DNA of 64,000 nt from Chryseobacterium culicis. GTDB taxonomy: Bacteria > Bacteroidota > Bacteroidia > Flavobacteriales > Weeksellaceae. The notes under the pieces were generated by a model. That model was given only the letters and a program-made list of their open reading frames with translations. It was not told the origin of the DNA and did no database searches. Below, piece by piece: positions 37,042 to 45,957 of this stretch. Each line of letters begins with the position of its first letter. Position 1 is the first letter of the stretch. Both the position numbers and the translations under genes were made by a program. Location of the stretch: positions 1,272,665 through 1,336,664 of the forward strand of contig NZ_PCPP01000001.1 of the NCBI RefSeq assembly GCF_002979755.1. Reading direction: 5' to 3'.

Positions 37042-38115
37042 ATGTGGAATAAAAATAGAATTACGGAATTATTGGGTATTGAATATCCTATTCTGCAAGG
37101 TCCTTTCGGAGGAGGTCTTTCTACCGTTGCGTTGACAACAACGGTGAGTAATCTTGGCGGATTGGGAGGTTTTGGAGCTTACACATTGTCACCACAGGAA
37201 ATCTATGACATTCACAAAGCCATAGAAGCCAAAACAGATCAACCTTACAACCTTAATCTCTGGGTAAATGATCACGATATTATTGACGAAGAACACACGA
37301 AAGAGCAATATCAAAAGGCCGTTGAAACTTTCAAACCTTATTTTGATCTTTTAAATATGGATATTCCTGAAGCACCACCCACTTTTGAATCAAGGTTTCA
37401 GAATCAGTTGGAGGTTGTTCTTGATATTAAGCCCAAGGTGTTCAGCTTTATGTTTGGTTTATTGGATGAAAATATCATTGAGGAACTTCATCGTCAGGGA
37501 ACGGTTGTATTGGGAAATGCAACAACACTGGATGAAGCGATTGCCCTGGAAAAAACGGGTGTGGATGCTATTGTGGCTTCCGGTTTCGAAAGTGGCGGTC
37601 ACAGACCTTCGTTTCTGGATCAGGCTGAACTTTCTACAACGGGAACTTTCGCTTTGATTCAATTAATTAAGGATAGGGTAAAAATTCCTGTAGTGGCTGC
37701 CGGAGGAATCGCCAACGGCCGTGGCATTGCGGGAGCTTTTAAGCTGGGAGCTGATGCTGTACAGATTGGCACCGCTTTTCTGGCAACTGAAGAATCCGGA
37801 GCTCTGCCAATTCATAAGCAATTTCTATTTTCAGACGCTGCTAAATCCACCACACTTTCCAGAGCTTATACCGGAAGATTGGGACGTGGAATTACTACAA
37901 AAATCACAAGAGATGTATTGACTGCAACGGATAAAACCCTGCCCTTTCCTCTACAAACTCATTTCATGGGAGCATTGAGAAAAGCGGCTTTGGAACAGCA
38001 AAAGAATGATCTCGTATTTTTCTGGTCGGGTCAGATTGCTCCGCTTTTAAAACATAAAAAAGCCTCCACTTTAATGCAGTCATTAATCGAAGAGGCTTCT
38101 GAATTATTACAATAA
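37042..38115 (+). CDS. Nitronate monooxygenase-family flavoprotein
   Basis: 357 aa. A TIM-barrel FMN protein of the NMO / 2-nitropropane dioxygenase family: YPILQGPFGGGLSTVALTTT, ASGFESGGHRPSF (FMN/active-site His), IPVVAAGGIANGRGI and GADAVQIGTAFLATEES are the conserved parts. It oxidises nitronates or related small molecules using oxygen. Last gene of the operon, 31 bp after the NTF2-like gene, convergent with dgt (7-bp gap). Together with YceI, tautomerase and SDR it suggests handling of reactive small molecules. Confidence 0.9.
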   Translation: MWNKNRITELLGIEYPILQGPFGGGLSTVALTTTVSNLGGLGGFGAYTLSPQEIYDIHKAIEAKTDQPYNLNLWVNDHDIIDEEHTKEQYQKAVETFKPYFDLLNMDIPEAPPTFESRFQNQLEVVLDIKPKVFSFMFGLLDENIIEELHRQGTVVLGNATTLDEAIALEKTGVDAIVASGFESGGHRPSFLDQAELSTTGTFALIQLIKDRVKIPVVAAGGIANGRGIAGAFKLGADAVQIGTAFLATEESGALPIHKQFLFSDAAKSTTLSRAYTGRLGRGITTKITRDVLTATDKTLPFPLQTHFMGALRKAALEQQKNDLVFFWSGQIAPLLKHKKASTLMQSLIEEASELLQ

Positions 38116-38122
38116 ATAGAAT

Positions 38123-39481
38123 TTACACCGTCATTCCGATGTCTATTCCTTTAATTTTTCGATACAAATCGGTCGCATAGTTATCCGTCATCCCTGAAAC
38201 GAAATCAATCACACCCAGCACTTTCTGATAATCGGTGCCGTCATTGTAAATAAATTGCTTTGGAATTAATTTCAAAGCTTTTTCATCATAGGATTTTCTG
38301 TGGTCTTCAGGTTTCAGAATGGAAGGAATAAAATGATCCAGCAATTCATACATTACATTATAACCGGCATTTTCAATTTCAACAACCGCTTTATGATTGT
38401 AGATTTTTTCTACGGAGAAACTGGCAATATCCTGTAATGCTTTATTTTCTTTTTTGTAGATATCAAGTAAACCATTGCCTAAATTTCCTTCAAGAATTGT
38501 CTCAAAGTTATGCTTATACATTTCAATCGACTTATTGATCAAAGCATTGATTACTTTTGCTCTCAAATAGGAAATCTGCTCGTTTTCGTTGGAGATAGAA
38601 CTTAACTTGGTCTCAATTCTCTGAACATCATCTGTTTCAGATTTTACCAGTTCGAAAAATAAGTTTTTACAGTCTGCTGTGGAAACAATTCCCAGTCTGT
38701 GAGCATCTTCCATATCGATGATGTTGTAGCAGATATCATCAGCCGCTTCTACCAGCCAAACAAAAGGATGTCTCTTGAAAATATGCGGTTCTTCGCTTTC
38801 AGAAATAAGCTGAGTTCCTTTTGCAATTTCTAGGAATATATCTTTTTCATTCTGGAAAAAACCGAATTTCTTCCTGTGAATGATTCCTTTTTTCTTTGCT
38901 ACGGCTTCACACGGATATTTCGCGATACTTGCCAGTGTTGAAAAAGTAAGCTGAATACCTCCGGCATCTTTTCCTTGTTGTTGCTGCGCCAACACTCTGA
39001 TTGCATTGGCATTTCCTTCAAAATTAACCAGATCCGCCCACTCCTTTTCATTGAACTTTGATTTCAGGTCTTTTTCGTTCCTTTCAAAATAGCTTGCAAT
39101 GGCATCTTCTCCGGAATGTCCGAATGCAGGATTTCCCACATCATGACACAAACATGCGGCTGCAATTACATTTCCTAAGTTATAGAGATAAAAATTCTTT
39201 GAATCTTCAGTCAGTTCATTTTTAAAATCATCCGCAATAAATTCACCGATAATACTTCCTAGACTTCTTCCTACAGACGATACTTCTAAAGAATGCGTCA
39301 GCCTGTTGTGTACAAAAACACTTCCGGGAAGAGGAAAAACCTGGGTTTTATTCTGCAGTCTTCTGAAGGCAGATGAAAAGATAATTCTGTCAAAATCCCT
39401 TTGAAAATCAGTTCGAGAAGCTTTAGTCTGTGGATTGTTTCCTGTACGTTGATTGGTGAAAATCTGGTTTAAATTCATCAT
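38123..39481 (-). CDS. dgt: Deoxyguanosinetriphosphate triphosphohydrolase (dNTPase)
   Basis: 452 aa. The HD-domain metal ligands are visible: FVHNRLTHSLEVSSVGRSLG supplies the first His, CLCHDVGNPAFGHSGEDA the HD pair, and FVWLVEAADDICYNIIDMED the final Asp. RDFDRIIFSSAFRRLQNKTQV at the N-terminus is the dGTPase signature. It hydrolyses dNTPs to nucleoside and triphosphate, controlling dNTP pools and sometimes restricting phage. A second in-frame ATG lies one codon in (39478). Confidence 0.93.
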   Translation of the reverse strand: MMNLNQIFTNQRTGNNPQTKASRTDFQRDFDRIIFSSAFRRLQNKTQVFPLPGSVFVHNRLTHSLEVSSVGRSLGSIIGEFIADDFKNELTEDSKNFYLYNLGNVIAAACLCHDVGNPAFGHSGEDAIASYFERNEKDLKSKFNEKEWADLVNFEGNANAIRVLAQQQQGKDAGGIQLTFSTLASIAKYPCEAVAKKKGIIHRKKFGFFQNEKDIFLEIAKGTQLISESEEPHIFKRHPFVWLVEAADDICYNIIDMEDAHRLGIVSTADCKNLFFELVKSETDDVQRIETKLSSISNENEQISYLRAKVINALINKSIEMYKHNFETILEGNLGNGLLDIYKKENKALQDIASFSVEKIYNHKAVVEIENAGYNVMYELLDHFIPSILKPEDHRKSYDEKALKLIPKQFIYNDGTDYQKVLGVIDFVSGMTDNYATDLYRKIKGIDIGMTV

Positions 39482-39675
39482 TTTTCAAAATTACTCCAAA
39501 TTTTAATTGTACGGAATAGTATTTAGATTTTTATTAAAGAGATCTGTCATTCAAAAAATCTATGATAACAAACGTTTTTTCGAGATCAGAAAGCTTGAAG
39601 AAATATTCTACATTTGATACAACTAATACAGTTGAAGAATCCTAAAATTCTTCTTTCAAATTTTAAATTATAACT

Positions 39676-40305
39676 ATGACAGACAACACATGGCTCAATA
39701 GATGGGATGAAAGATACAGCAGCGAAGAGTTTGCTTATGGAACAGAACCCAATAATTATCTGAGAGAGCAGCTAGCCAGATTAACTCCCGGCACAATACT
39801 CTTCCCTGCAGAGGGCGAAGGTAGAAATGCTGTTTTTGCAGCAACACAAGGATGGCAGGTTTCTGCATTCGACATCAGTGCAAATGGCAGAAACAAAGCA
39901 TTACAACTTGCTGAGCAACAAAAAACTACTATTGATTATCAGGTGGGAGAACTTTCCACTTTGAATTATCAAAAAGAACAGTTTGATGCTATTGCCCTTA
40001 TCTATGCTCACTTTCCGGGAAATATAAAATCTTCCATCCATCAAATGTTGAATCAATATCTGCGAAAAGGCGGTTTTATTATTTTTGAAGCTTTCAGTAA
40101 AAGCCATCTTGAATATATTGCAAAGAACGAAAAGGTAGGCGGACCAAAGGATATTGAATCCTTATTTTCTATTGACGAAATCAAAGCTGATTTTCCTGAT
40201 TATGATATTATTGAATTAGCTGAAACAGAAATAGAACTTAATGAAGGATTATTCCATAATGGAACGGGTTCTGTTATCCGTTTTGTAGGACAAAAACTGG
40301 TCTAA
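39676..40305 (+). CDS. SAM-dependent methyltransferase (TehB/TPMT-like)
   Basis: 209 aa. Class I methyltransferase with [20 protein letters not shown] (SAM-binding motif [10 protein letters not shown]), then [13 protein letters not shown] (motif II acid), and [12 protein letters not shown]. The N-terminal [17 protein letters not shown] is shared with tellurite/thiopurine methyltransferase-like proteins. It probably detoxifies small thiols or metalloids; substrate unknown. Followed 89 bp later by the glycosylase on the same strand. Confidence 0.85.
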   Translation: MTDNTWLNRWDERYSSEEFAYGTEPNNYLREQLARLTPGTILFPAEGEGRNAVFAATQGWQVSAFDISANGRNKALQLAEQQKTTIDYQVGELSTLNYQKEQFDAIALIYAHFPGNIKSSIHQMLNQYLRKGGFIIFEAFSKSHLEYIAKNEKVGGPKDIESLFSIDEIKADFPDYDIIELAETEIELNEGLFHNGTGSVIRFVGQKLV

Positions 40306-40394
40306 GGATATTTTAAACAGGTTTGTTTTGGGATAAAGCTCAGATTTTATTGGGTTATGGAATATTATTTGAATCTTTATCTCAAAACAAACGT

Positions 40395-41129
40395 ATGCCT
40401 GAAGGTCCATCCATCATATTAATGAAAGAAAACCTGCAGCCATTTGCAGGTCAGCAAGTGACAGAAGTTTCAGGAAATGCCAAATTCGAGAAAGAAATTT
40501 TCATTGGCCAATCCCTTCTGGAAATCCGAACTTTTGGAAAACAAACTTATCTCGTTTTTGAAAAAGCAGCCATCCGGATTCATTTATTAATGTTTGGTTC
40601 TTACAGCATTAATGAACAAATCAAACCGGATAAAAGCTTGCGGTTAGCATTATTTTTCTCTACGGGAAGCATCTATTTTTACACCTGTTCTGTAAAGTCT
40701 GTAGACCTTGAATTTCTCTCCACAATTGATTGGGAAGCCGATGTAATGAGCGATCAGTGGAATCCTAAGAAAGCTGAAGAGAAATTAAAATCGAATCCGA
40801 AAATGATGGTTTGTGATGCACTGATGAATCAGGATATTTTCTCTGGTGTCGGCAATATCATTAAAAACGAAGTGCTTTTCAGAATTGGAGTACAGCCGGA
40901 AAGTATGTTGGGAAATCTACCTGCCAAAAAAAGGAAAGAACTTATTACTGAAGCCAGAAATTACAGTTTTGATTTTCTGAAATGGAAAAGAGAATTTGTG
41001 TTGAAAAAACACTGGCTTGCTCATACTAAATCTGTGTGTCCCCTATGTGGACAGAAATTGATCAAAAAACAAACCGGTAAAGGAAAAAGAAGGAGTTTCT
41101 ATTGTGAAAAGGATCAGAAGCTGTATTAG
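40395..41129 (+). CDS. Fpg/Nei-family DNA glycosylase
   Basis: 244 aa from the ATG at 40395, which exposes the required N-terminus MPEGP (catalytic Pro after Met removal, and Glu). NQDIFSGVGNIIKNEVLFR is the conserved helix-two-turn-helix, and ARNYSFDFL follows. The C-terminal zinc finger has CPLCG and YCEKD: three cysteines are in place but the fourth ligand position is Asp, so zinc binding may be altered. It excises oxidised bases from DNA. Upstream in-frame sequence from 40323 is excluded because it would mask the catalytic proline. Confidence 0.88.
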   Translation: MPEGPSIILMKENLQPFAGQQVTEVSGNAKFEKEIFIGQSLLEIRTFGKQTYLVFEKAAIRIHLLMFGSYSINEQIKPDKSLRLALFFSTGSIYFYTCSVKSVDLEFLSTIDWEADVMSDQWNPKKAEEKLKSNPKMMVCDALMNQDIFSGVGNIIKNEVLFRIGVQPESMLGNLPAKKRKELITEARNYSFDFLKWKREFVLKKHWLAHTKSVCPLCGQKLIKKQTGKGKRRSFYCEKDQKLY

Positions 41130-41181
41130 ATCAATACTATTTTAAGTTTTGGCTTAAGCCGTTGAAGGGCTTATTTATCTG

Positions 41182-41244
41182 AACGGGCTAAAGCCCGTTT
41201 CTATTGAATAGGTTTTCCCGCAGATTACGCAGATTTCCACAGAT
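41182..41244. repeat. Dispersed intergenic motifs: gggctaaagccc hairpin and cccgcagattacgcagat
   Basis: aacgggct-aa-agcccgtt (41182-41199) is a perfect 8-bp hairpin. cccgcagattacgcagat (41218-41235) recurs at 55979-55996. Both look like chromosomal dispersed repeats. The hairpin lacks a T-run on the minus strand, so it is not a clear terminator. Confidence 0.55.
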
Positions 41245-41324
41245 GAGAATGCATATTTTTGTTGGTAACAGAGGGTTTCAAGGATCTTATTACTCATTGC
41301 TTATTATTCATTATTGATGAAAAG

Positions 41325-42047
41325 CTAGTCTGAGTTCAAAAGTCCTCCGGCAAATTTTGTGAAAAATTCGGATCTGTATACTTCTCCCAGAGGAATCTCG
41401 GAATCTTCGATGTATATATTATGATTATCAAATGAATCAATATAATTCATATTCACAACGTATGATTTGCTGACTCTGATGAAAGTTTCTCCTGAGATTT
41501 TCTGATGAATCGTTTTTAAATTCATTGCAGTGATCAGCTTTTGCTGTCGGGTATGAAGAACTACATAATCTTTAAGCCCTTCTATAAATTTAATGTCTGA
41601 AAAACTGATTTTATAGAACCTTCGCTCAGCTTTGATGAATAAAAAATCTGCGGTATTGGATTCTACCGTATTTTTCACGGTATCTTTAGACAAAAGTTCG
41701 GTATACAGTATGGCTTTATCAATGGCTTTTTCCAGCCTTTGGGGATCAATGGGCTTCAGTAGATAATCAACAGCTTCCAGCTCATAGCTCTTCAATGCAT
41801 ATTGGGAATAGGCAGTGGTAAAAATGATCAGGGATTTCTTGGGAAGCATTTCCGCAAACTCAAGACCCGTTACCATCGGCATTTCTATATCGAGGAAAAT
41901 AAGATCTACATCATTATCTTTAAGAAATTCAAGGGCAGAAGGTGCATTGGAAAATTCACCAAGGATATCAATACTGGAGATTTCAGCAATCAGCGATCTC
42001 ATTTCGGATCTTGCCAGCGGTTCATCATCAACTATAATACAGTTCAT
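41325..42047 (-). CDS. LytTR-family response regulator
   Basis: 240 aa from the ATG at 42047. Receiver domain: VDDEP (acidic pocket D7, D8), phosphoacceptor D53 in LIFLDIEMP, TTAYSQYALKSYE and Lys in LLKPID. The C-terminal LytTR DNA-binding domain spans about residues 140-235 (FLFIKAERRFYKISFSDIKFIEG, RVSKSYVVNMNYID). LytTR proteins bind paired direct repeats ~21 bp apart; such repeats lie at 43180-43262 just upstream of the operon. Its start overlaps the kinase stop (TGATG). Confidence 0.93.
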   Translation of the reverse strand: MNCIIVDDEPLARSEMRSLIAEISSIDILGEFSNAPSALEFLKDNDVDLIFLDIEMPMVTGLEFAEMLPKKSLIIFTTAYSQYALKSYELEAVDYLLKPIDPQRLEKAIDKAILYTELLSKDTVKNTVESNTADFLFIKAERRFYKISFSDIKFIEGLKDYVVLHTRQQKLITAMNLKTIHQKISGETFIRVSKSYVVNMNYIDSFDNHNIYIEDSEIPLGEVYRSEFFTKFAGGLLNSD

Positions 42048-43123
42048 CACACGGGAATTTTTAAATTTACAATATATTCTTTGTCTCCAGACTCTATCTG
42101 CAGGTCAAAAGTATCACTATAGAGAAGTTCCAGTCTTCTGGTAATATTGGCAAGGCCAAGCCCACTGTTTTTCTTATCCGAAACAGCATAGCCCGAACTT
42201 CTTGAGTTTACACATCTGAAATAAAGCTGCTTATTCTCGATATTGATTTCTATTTTCACATACGATTCTCCCCCACTGATATCCACACTGTGTTTCACCG
42301 CATTTTCCACGAATGTGGTAAATAAATTAGGAGGAATAAAAGTACTGTTGAGAACTCTTTTATCCACATCTGCATGAATATCAAATAAGAAATTGTCACG
42401 CCTGATTTTTTCCAGGTTTAAAAAGTTAGACAGAAAATCAATCTCTGAGGTCAGTAACGTTTTCTCTTCACTGTTTTCATAGAGCTGATACCGTAGAAAT
42501 TCAGAAAGTTTGACAATCACTACCGAAGCTTTTGCAGGATCTGTTCTGATGAGCGCTTTTACATTATTCAGCATGTTAAAAAGAAAATGAGGATTGATCT
42601 GGTTTCTCAGTTCATTCAGTTCCATATTCAATGTAAGATTGCTCAGTTCATTAATCCTTTTATTATCACTGATCCATTTCTGTAAAAGTTTTACTGTAGT
42701 GGTGGTCATGATAATCGGAATACACATCAGAACGCCTTCATAAATTCCTCCTTTCTCATTTTCCCTAAGAATATTTTTAATTCTGAATTCCTCGAAGAAA
42801 AGTTTAAAACCATATCCTATAAAGTTGAGTCCCAGTACTCCCATCAAAACAAGCAGAACAAGATAAGTGACATATTTTGTTTTAAAGAAAAACCGGGGAA
42901 CCAATACATATATATTAATGTAAACCATGGTGATCAGAACGGTATACACAAAGAATAAAACATAATACTGATAGATCCCTGAGTACCAGTGCCAAAATCT
43001 TGCACTGTAGATCAAAAGGAAAAAGAAGATCAGAAACAGCAGATGTCTTCGAAATCGGTACTTCCCTTCCACCAGAAAATCCATGACAAAGGTTTCTTCA
43101 AATTTCCACGGGCTGTATTTCAT
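42047..43123 (-). CDS. LytS-like sensor histidine kinase (His_kinase/PF06580 type)
   Basis: 358 aa. Four hydrophobic helices (about residues 28-46, 50-72, 82-105, 128-146) are followed by the family signature LRNQINPHFLFNMLNNVKAL, with the phosphorylated His about residue 179, and a GHKL ATPase domain with N-box FVENAVKHS and GLGLANITRRLELLY. It phosphorylates the LytTR regulator encoded immediately downstream (overlapping start/stop). The sensing region is only the membrane part, so the signal is probably membrane-related. Divergent from 43306. Confidence 0.93.
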   Translation of the reverse strand: MKYSPWKFEETFVMDFLVEGKYRFRRHLLFLIFFFLLIYSARFWHWYSGIYQYYVLFFVYTVLITMVYINIYVLVPRFFFKTKYVTYLVLLVLMGVLGLNFIGYGFKLFFEEFRIKNILRENEKGGIYEGVLMCIPIIMTTTTVKLLQKWISDNKRINELSNLTLNMELNELRNQINPHFLFNMLNNVKALIRTDPAKASVVIVKLSEFLRYQLYENSEEKTLLTSEIDFLSNFLNLEKIRRDNFLFDIHADVDKRVLNSTFIPPNLFTTFVENAVKHSVDISGGESYVKIEINIENKQLYFRCVNSRSSGYAVSDKKNSGLGLANITRRLELLYSDTFDLQIESGDKEYIVNLKIPV

Positions 43124-43179
43124 GCGATAGGCTCATTTTATGAGTAACAAAAATAGACAATAACGGAAATTATTACTAC

Positions 43180-43262
43180 TTTATTATACAAAACCTGTAT
43201 TTTATTATACCAACTTTTGCTTTCCCGGATTTTGTATAAAATACCTGCCATTTCGTATAAAA
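43180..43262. promoter_or_regulatory. Putative LytTR operator: two pairs of 21-bp-period direct repeats
   Basis: tttattatac occurs at 43180-43189 and again at 43201-43210 (period 21). gtataaaa occurs at 43234-43241 and 43255-43262 (period 21), and is close to the reverse complement of the first motif. Two direct repeats about two helical turns apart are what LytTR regulators bind. The region lies between the two-component operon and the divergent gene at 43306, so it could control both. Confidence 0.6.
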
Positions 43263-43305
43263 ACACAATCACGCTGTGCTTTTCTCTATTCCTTTGTAGC
43301 GTAAA

Positions 43306-43743
43306 ATGACACTTATGGAATTAACAGCTTTTCACGAACTGACTCAGGAAATATCACTAGAATGCTTTTTTATGACAGAATCTCAACAGGAAGAAAAAGT
43401 AATACAGCTCATTGATTTACATCATTTTGTAGAATGTTTTGACCCCAAAATGAATATTCTAAGCTACCTCCATCATCCTATTAATATTGTGGAACACCAG
43501 GGAGATAAAAAAGGAATTTTATTCTGTGATCTTAAGCATTCTGCCGTTCCTGACAGCAATGCTTCTGAAGAGTTTAGAAGAAGATACGGACTCTCAGAAC
43601 TCTGGTTTGTTTTTGTGGAGGAAACATTTGTTCCGGATACTTCCGGATATGCCGATGCGATTATTGAAAACAGTCTGGATATTTTCTATGACAGGATTTT
43701 TACATTCAATTTTTTCCAATCTATAATCCAACCCTTAAAATAA
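43306..43743 (+). CDS. Unrecognised protein, possible LytTR target
   Basis: 145 aa, acidic, no signal peptide or membrane helix. It starts MTLMELTAFHELTQEISLEC; a second ATG lies three codons in. No motif I recognise (LHHPINIVEHQGDKKGILF; RRRYGLSELWFVFVEE). It begins 43 bp after the operator-like repeats, and 7 bp before the next gene, so the two genes probably form an operon controlled by the neighbouring two-component system. Confidence 0.65.
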   Translation: MTLMELTAFHELTQEISLECFFMTESQQEEKVIQLIDLHHFVECFDPKMNILSYLHHPINIVEHQGDKKGILFCDLKHSAVPDSNASEEFRRRYGLSELWFVFVEETFVPDTSGYADAIIENSLDIFYDRIFTFNFFQSIIQPLK

Positions 43744-43750
43744 ACTCACC

Positions 43751-44722
43751 ATGAAAACATTGAGAAGAATGCTGGTTCCTCTTGCCATACTTCCTTTAAA
43801 AAACAGCATTTACGCCCAGAAAAAGGATAGTATTCCATTGAAAGTCCGTGCTTTTTTTGCTGATAAAATTCCACAGGCCAGAAATTTTAACCTTGAATAT
43901 ACTTTTGTGACACCCTCCTCTTTCTCTTCACAGCTTCAGGGAAAAGATCTGCCGGACAACAAAATGAAAAGTTTTCAACAGGTGAAGGCAGATGCCAATA
44001 TTTACTTCATCAAAAACAGAAGCTGGCTTTTAAGCACTGCCCTGAGCTATCGTTTTACCTCGATAAGCAACGAAAGTCCAGTAATCCCCGGAATTGAAGG
44101 GGAAAAAAACTTTCACTATCATTCGGAAGCGATTAATCTTAGTTATTTCTCAAGGTTATTAAAAAAAACGGCGATCTATTCCGCCAGTATTTCTACAGAT
44201 GGAAGTGATCAACATTTTGAACGTATCAGAGGATTGGTTACCGCTTCATTAATTTTAAAAGCAACTCCTAAAACCAAAATGTCTCTCGGACTGGCTGGTA
44301 TTATTGATCCCAGCACTCAAATTCCCATTCTGCCTATTTTCACTTTAGAAAACAGATTTAATAACGGATGGGTACTGGATGTCCTGCTCCCGAAAAAAGT
44401 ATTGGTAAGAAAAGATATTTCTTCAAGCGGAAGGCTTTCTCTGGGAACAGAGATGGATAATACCTCTTTTTATACCTACCGCAATAATAACACGTATGAA
44501 TTCCGGCAGGCTGCCCTCAATTCAGGAGTTATTTATGAACACAATCTTGGAGGAAATTTTATAGGAACATTTAAAACCGGGCTTCGAGCGAATATCAATT
44601 CCAGGGCATTTAATAAGCAGGATTCCTTTAATGATTATATATGGAAAGGAACTTATAAGCCTTCCTTCTATTTCAATGCCGGAATTTCATATAATCCTTT
44701 TGAAAGACGAAAAGTAAAATAA
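43751..44722 (+). CDS. Outer-membrane beta-barrel protein (DUF6268-like)
   Basis: 323 aa. The N-terminus (MKTLRRMLVPLAILPL ... SIYAQ) is signal-like. The rest alternates polar and aromatic residues in strand-length blocks (ANIYFIKNRSWLLSTALSYRF; YSASISTDGSDQHFERIRG; FYFNAGISYNPFERRKVK) as in outer-membrane barrels of the DUF6268 kind. Transport substrate unknown. Second gene of the unit starting at 43306. Confidence 0.65.
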   Translation: MKTLRRMLVPLAILPLKNSIYAQKKDSIPLKVRAFFADKIPQARNFNLEYTFVTPSSFSSQLQGKDLPDNKMKSFQQVKADANIYFIKNRSWLLSTALSYRFTSISNESPVIPGIEGEKNFHYHSEAINLSYFSRLLKKTAIYSASISTDGSDQHFERIRGLVTASLILKATPKTKMSLGLAGIIDPSTQIPILPIFTLENRFNNGWVLDVLLPKKVLVRKDISSSGRLSLGTEMDNTSFYTYRNNNTYEFRQAALNSGVIYEHNLGGNFIGTFKTGLRANINSRAFNKQDSFNDYIWKGTYKPSFYFNAGISYNPFERRKVK

Positions 44723-44968
44723 TATCCAACTGCAATTGAATTTTACAAGTTCCGAACTTATCATTAATGTTTCTAAACCCGGATATTAAAAAAAAATTAA
44801 AATTTCTTCTCTTCCGCATTTAACCATTCCTGGAAAATAGAATCAAAACTTCATAAAAACACAAATTGGAAGCCTCTCTTTCGTGAAAAATCTTATTACC
44901 TCGCATGCAAACGGTTTATGAAAATAATTTCGGGATTTTATATAAGAATAGACTTTAAAAAATAGAAA

Positions 44969-45625
44969 ATGGCAGTACCCAAACAAATATTTCAAACTTT
45001 TAAAACTAAAAAACTTCCTTTGATTACACGATATCACATCTGGAATATGAAAAGGAAAAATCCGGAATACAGCTATTTCTTTTATGATGACCATGACATA
45101 GAGCAATTTCTCACAGAAGAATTTCCTCCTGCATATATTGAAAGCTATCGAAAACTGAGAATTGGAGCTTCAAAAGCCGATTTCTTCAGATACGCTGTTT
45201 TATATAAAAAAGGCGGAATATACCTGGATATAGACAGCAGCATTATAAAACCGTTTAAAAAACTTATTCAGGAAGATGATGAAGCTGTGATCAGTGCAGA
45301 AAGACACGAAAATCTGTATGTTCAATGGGCACTTATTTTCAATAAAAATCATCCTTTTCTAAAGAAAACATTAGAACTGATGATTGATAATATAAACCAT
45401 CACCGCTATCCGCATGATATCCATGCGACTACAGGCCCTACTGTATTCAGTAAAGGAATCAGGAAATCATTAGAGGAAAATCCGGCAATTCCCTTTAGAT
45501 TATTTCACGGCATTGAGTTCCGTGGATATTTAAGGTTTAAATATAAACTGGGAAAATTCTTTTTATACAAATCAAGATCCCAACATTGGAAACAGATGGA
45601 AAAGCGTCAGGAAATTATTTTTTAG
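44969..45625 (+). CDS. GT32-type glycosyltransferase (DXD sugar-binding family)
   Basis: 218 aa. It shows the OCH1/GT32 layout: IPK-like opening AVPKQIFQTFKTKKLP, WNMKRKNPEYSYFFYDD, ASKADFFRYAVLYKKGGIYLDIDSS, where DID is the metal/nucleotide-sugar DXD motif, and a C-terminal TGPTVFSKGIRK. It probably adds a sugar to a cell-surface glycan. No other glycan genes are near. Its stop overlaps the stop of the convergent SMR transporter by 4 bp. Confidence 0.88.
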   Translation: MAVPKQIFQTFKTKKLPLITRYHIWNMKRKNPEYSYFFYDDHDIEQFLTEEFPPAYIESYRKLRIGASKADFFRYAVLYKKGGIYLDIDSSIIKPFKKLIQEDDEAVISAERHENLYVQWALIFNKNHPFLKKTLELMIDNINHHRYPHDIHATTGPTVFSKGIRKSLEENPAIPFRLFHGIEFRGYLRFKYKLGKFFLYKSRSQHWKQMEKRQEIIF

Positions 45626-45957
45626 TGAGTTCCCATTTTTGAAAATACATTAATGATTATTACTCCAATAACAATCAAAGCAATCCCAATAATGGCAGGC
45701 AGATCCGGAACCTGCTTGAATGCTATAATTCCGATCATCGTTATAAAGACAATTCCTACTCCGGACCAGATGGCGTAGGTAATGCCTACCGGTATATGAC
45801 GAAGAGTAAGACTCAGAAAGTAAAAAGCACAGGCATATCCGATGATTGTTACCACCGATGGCCATAGCTTCGAGAATTCCTCAGATTTTTTCAAAAAAGT
45901 GGTAGCAATGATCTCAAATATAATAGCCAAAGCAAGAAAAATATAACTGCGTCCCAT
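45622..45957 (-). CDS. SMR-family multidrug/quaternary-ammonium transporter (EmrE/SugE type)
   Basis: 111 aa from the ATG at 45957, giving the usual SMR length with four helices. The family Glu is in ALAIIFEIIATTFLKKSEEF (about residue 14), followed by the typical helices YACAFYFLSLTLRHIPVGITYAIWSGVGIV. It works as an antiparallel dimer exchanging protons for cationic drugs or guanidinium. An upstream in-frame extension to 46041 is not family-like and is excluded. Convergent overlap with the glycosyltransferase gene. Confidence 0.92.
   Translation of the reverse strand: MGRSYIFLALAIIFEIIATTFLKKSEEFSKLWPSVVTIIGYACAFYFLSLTLRHIPVGITYAIWSGVGIVFITMIGIIAFKQVPDLPAIIGIALIVIGVIIINVFSKMGTH

Noticed and set aside
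41802..42144. Plus-strand frames opposite the LytTR regulator and kinase genes
   Set aside because: They are antisense shadows of strongly supported genes.
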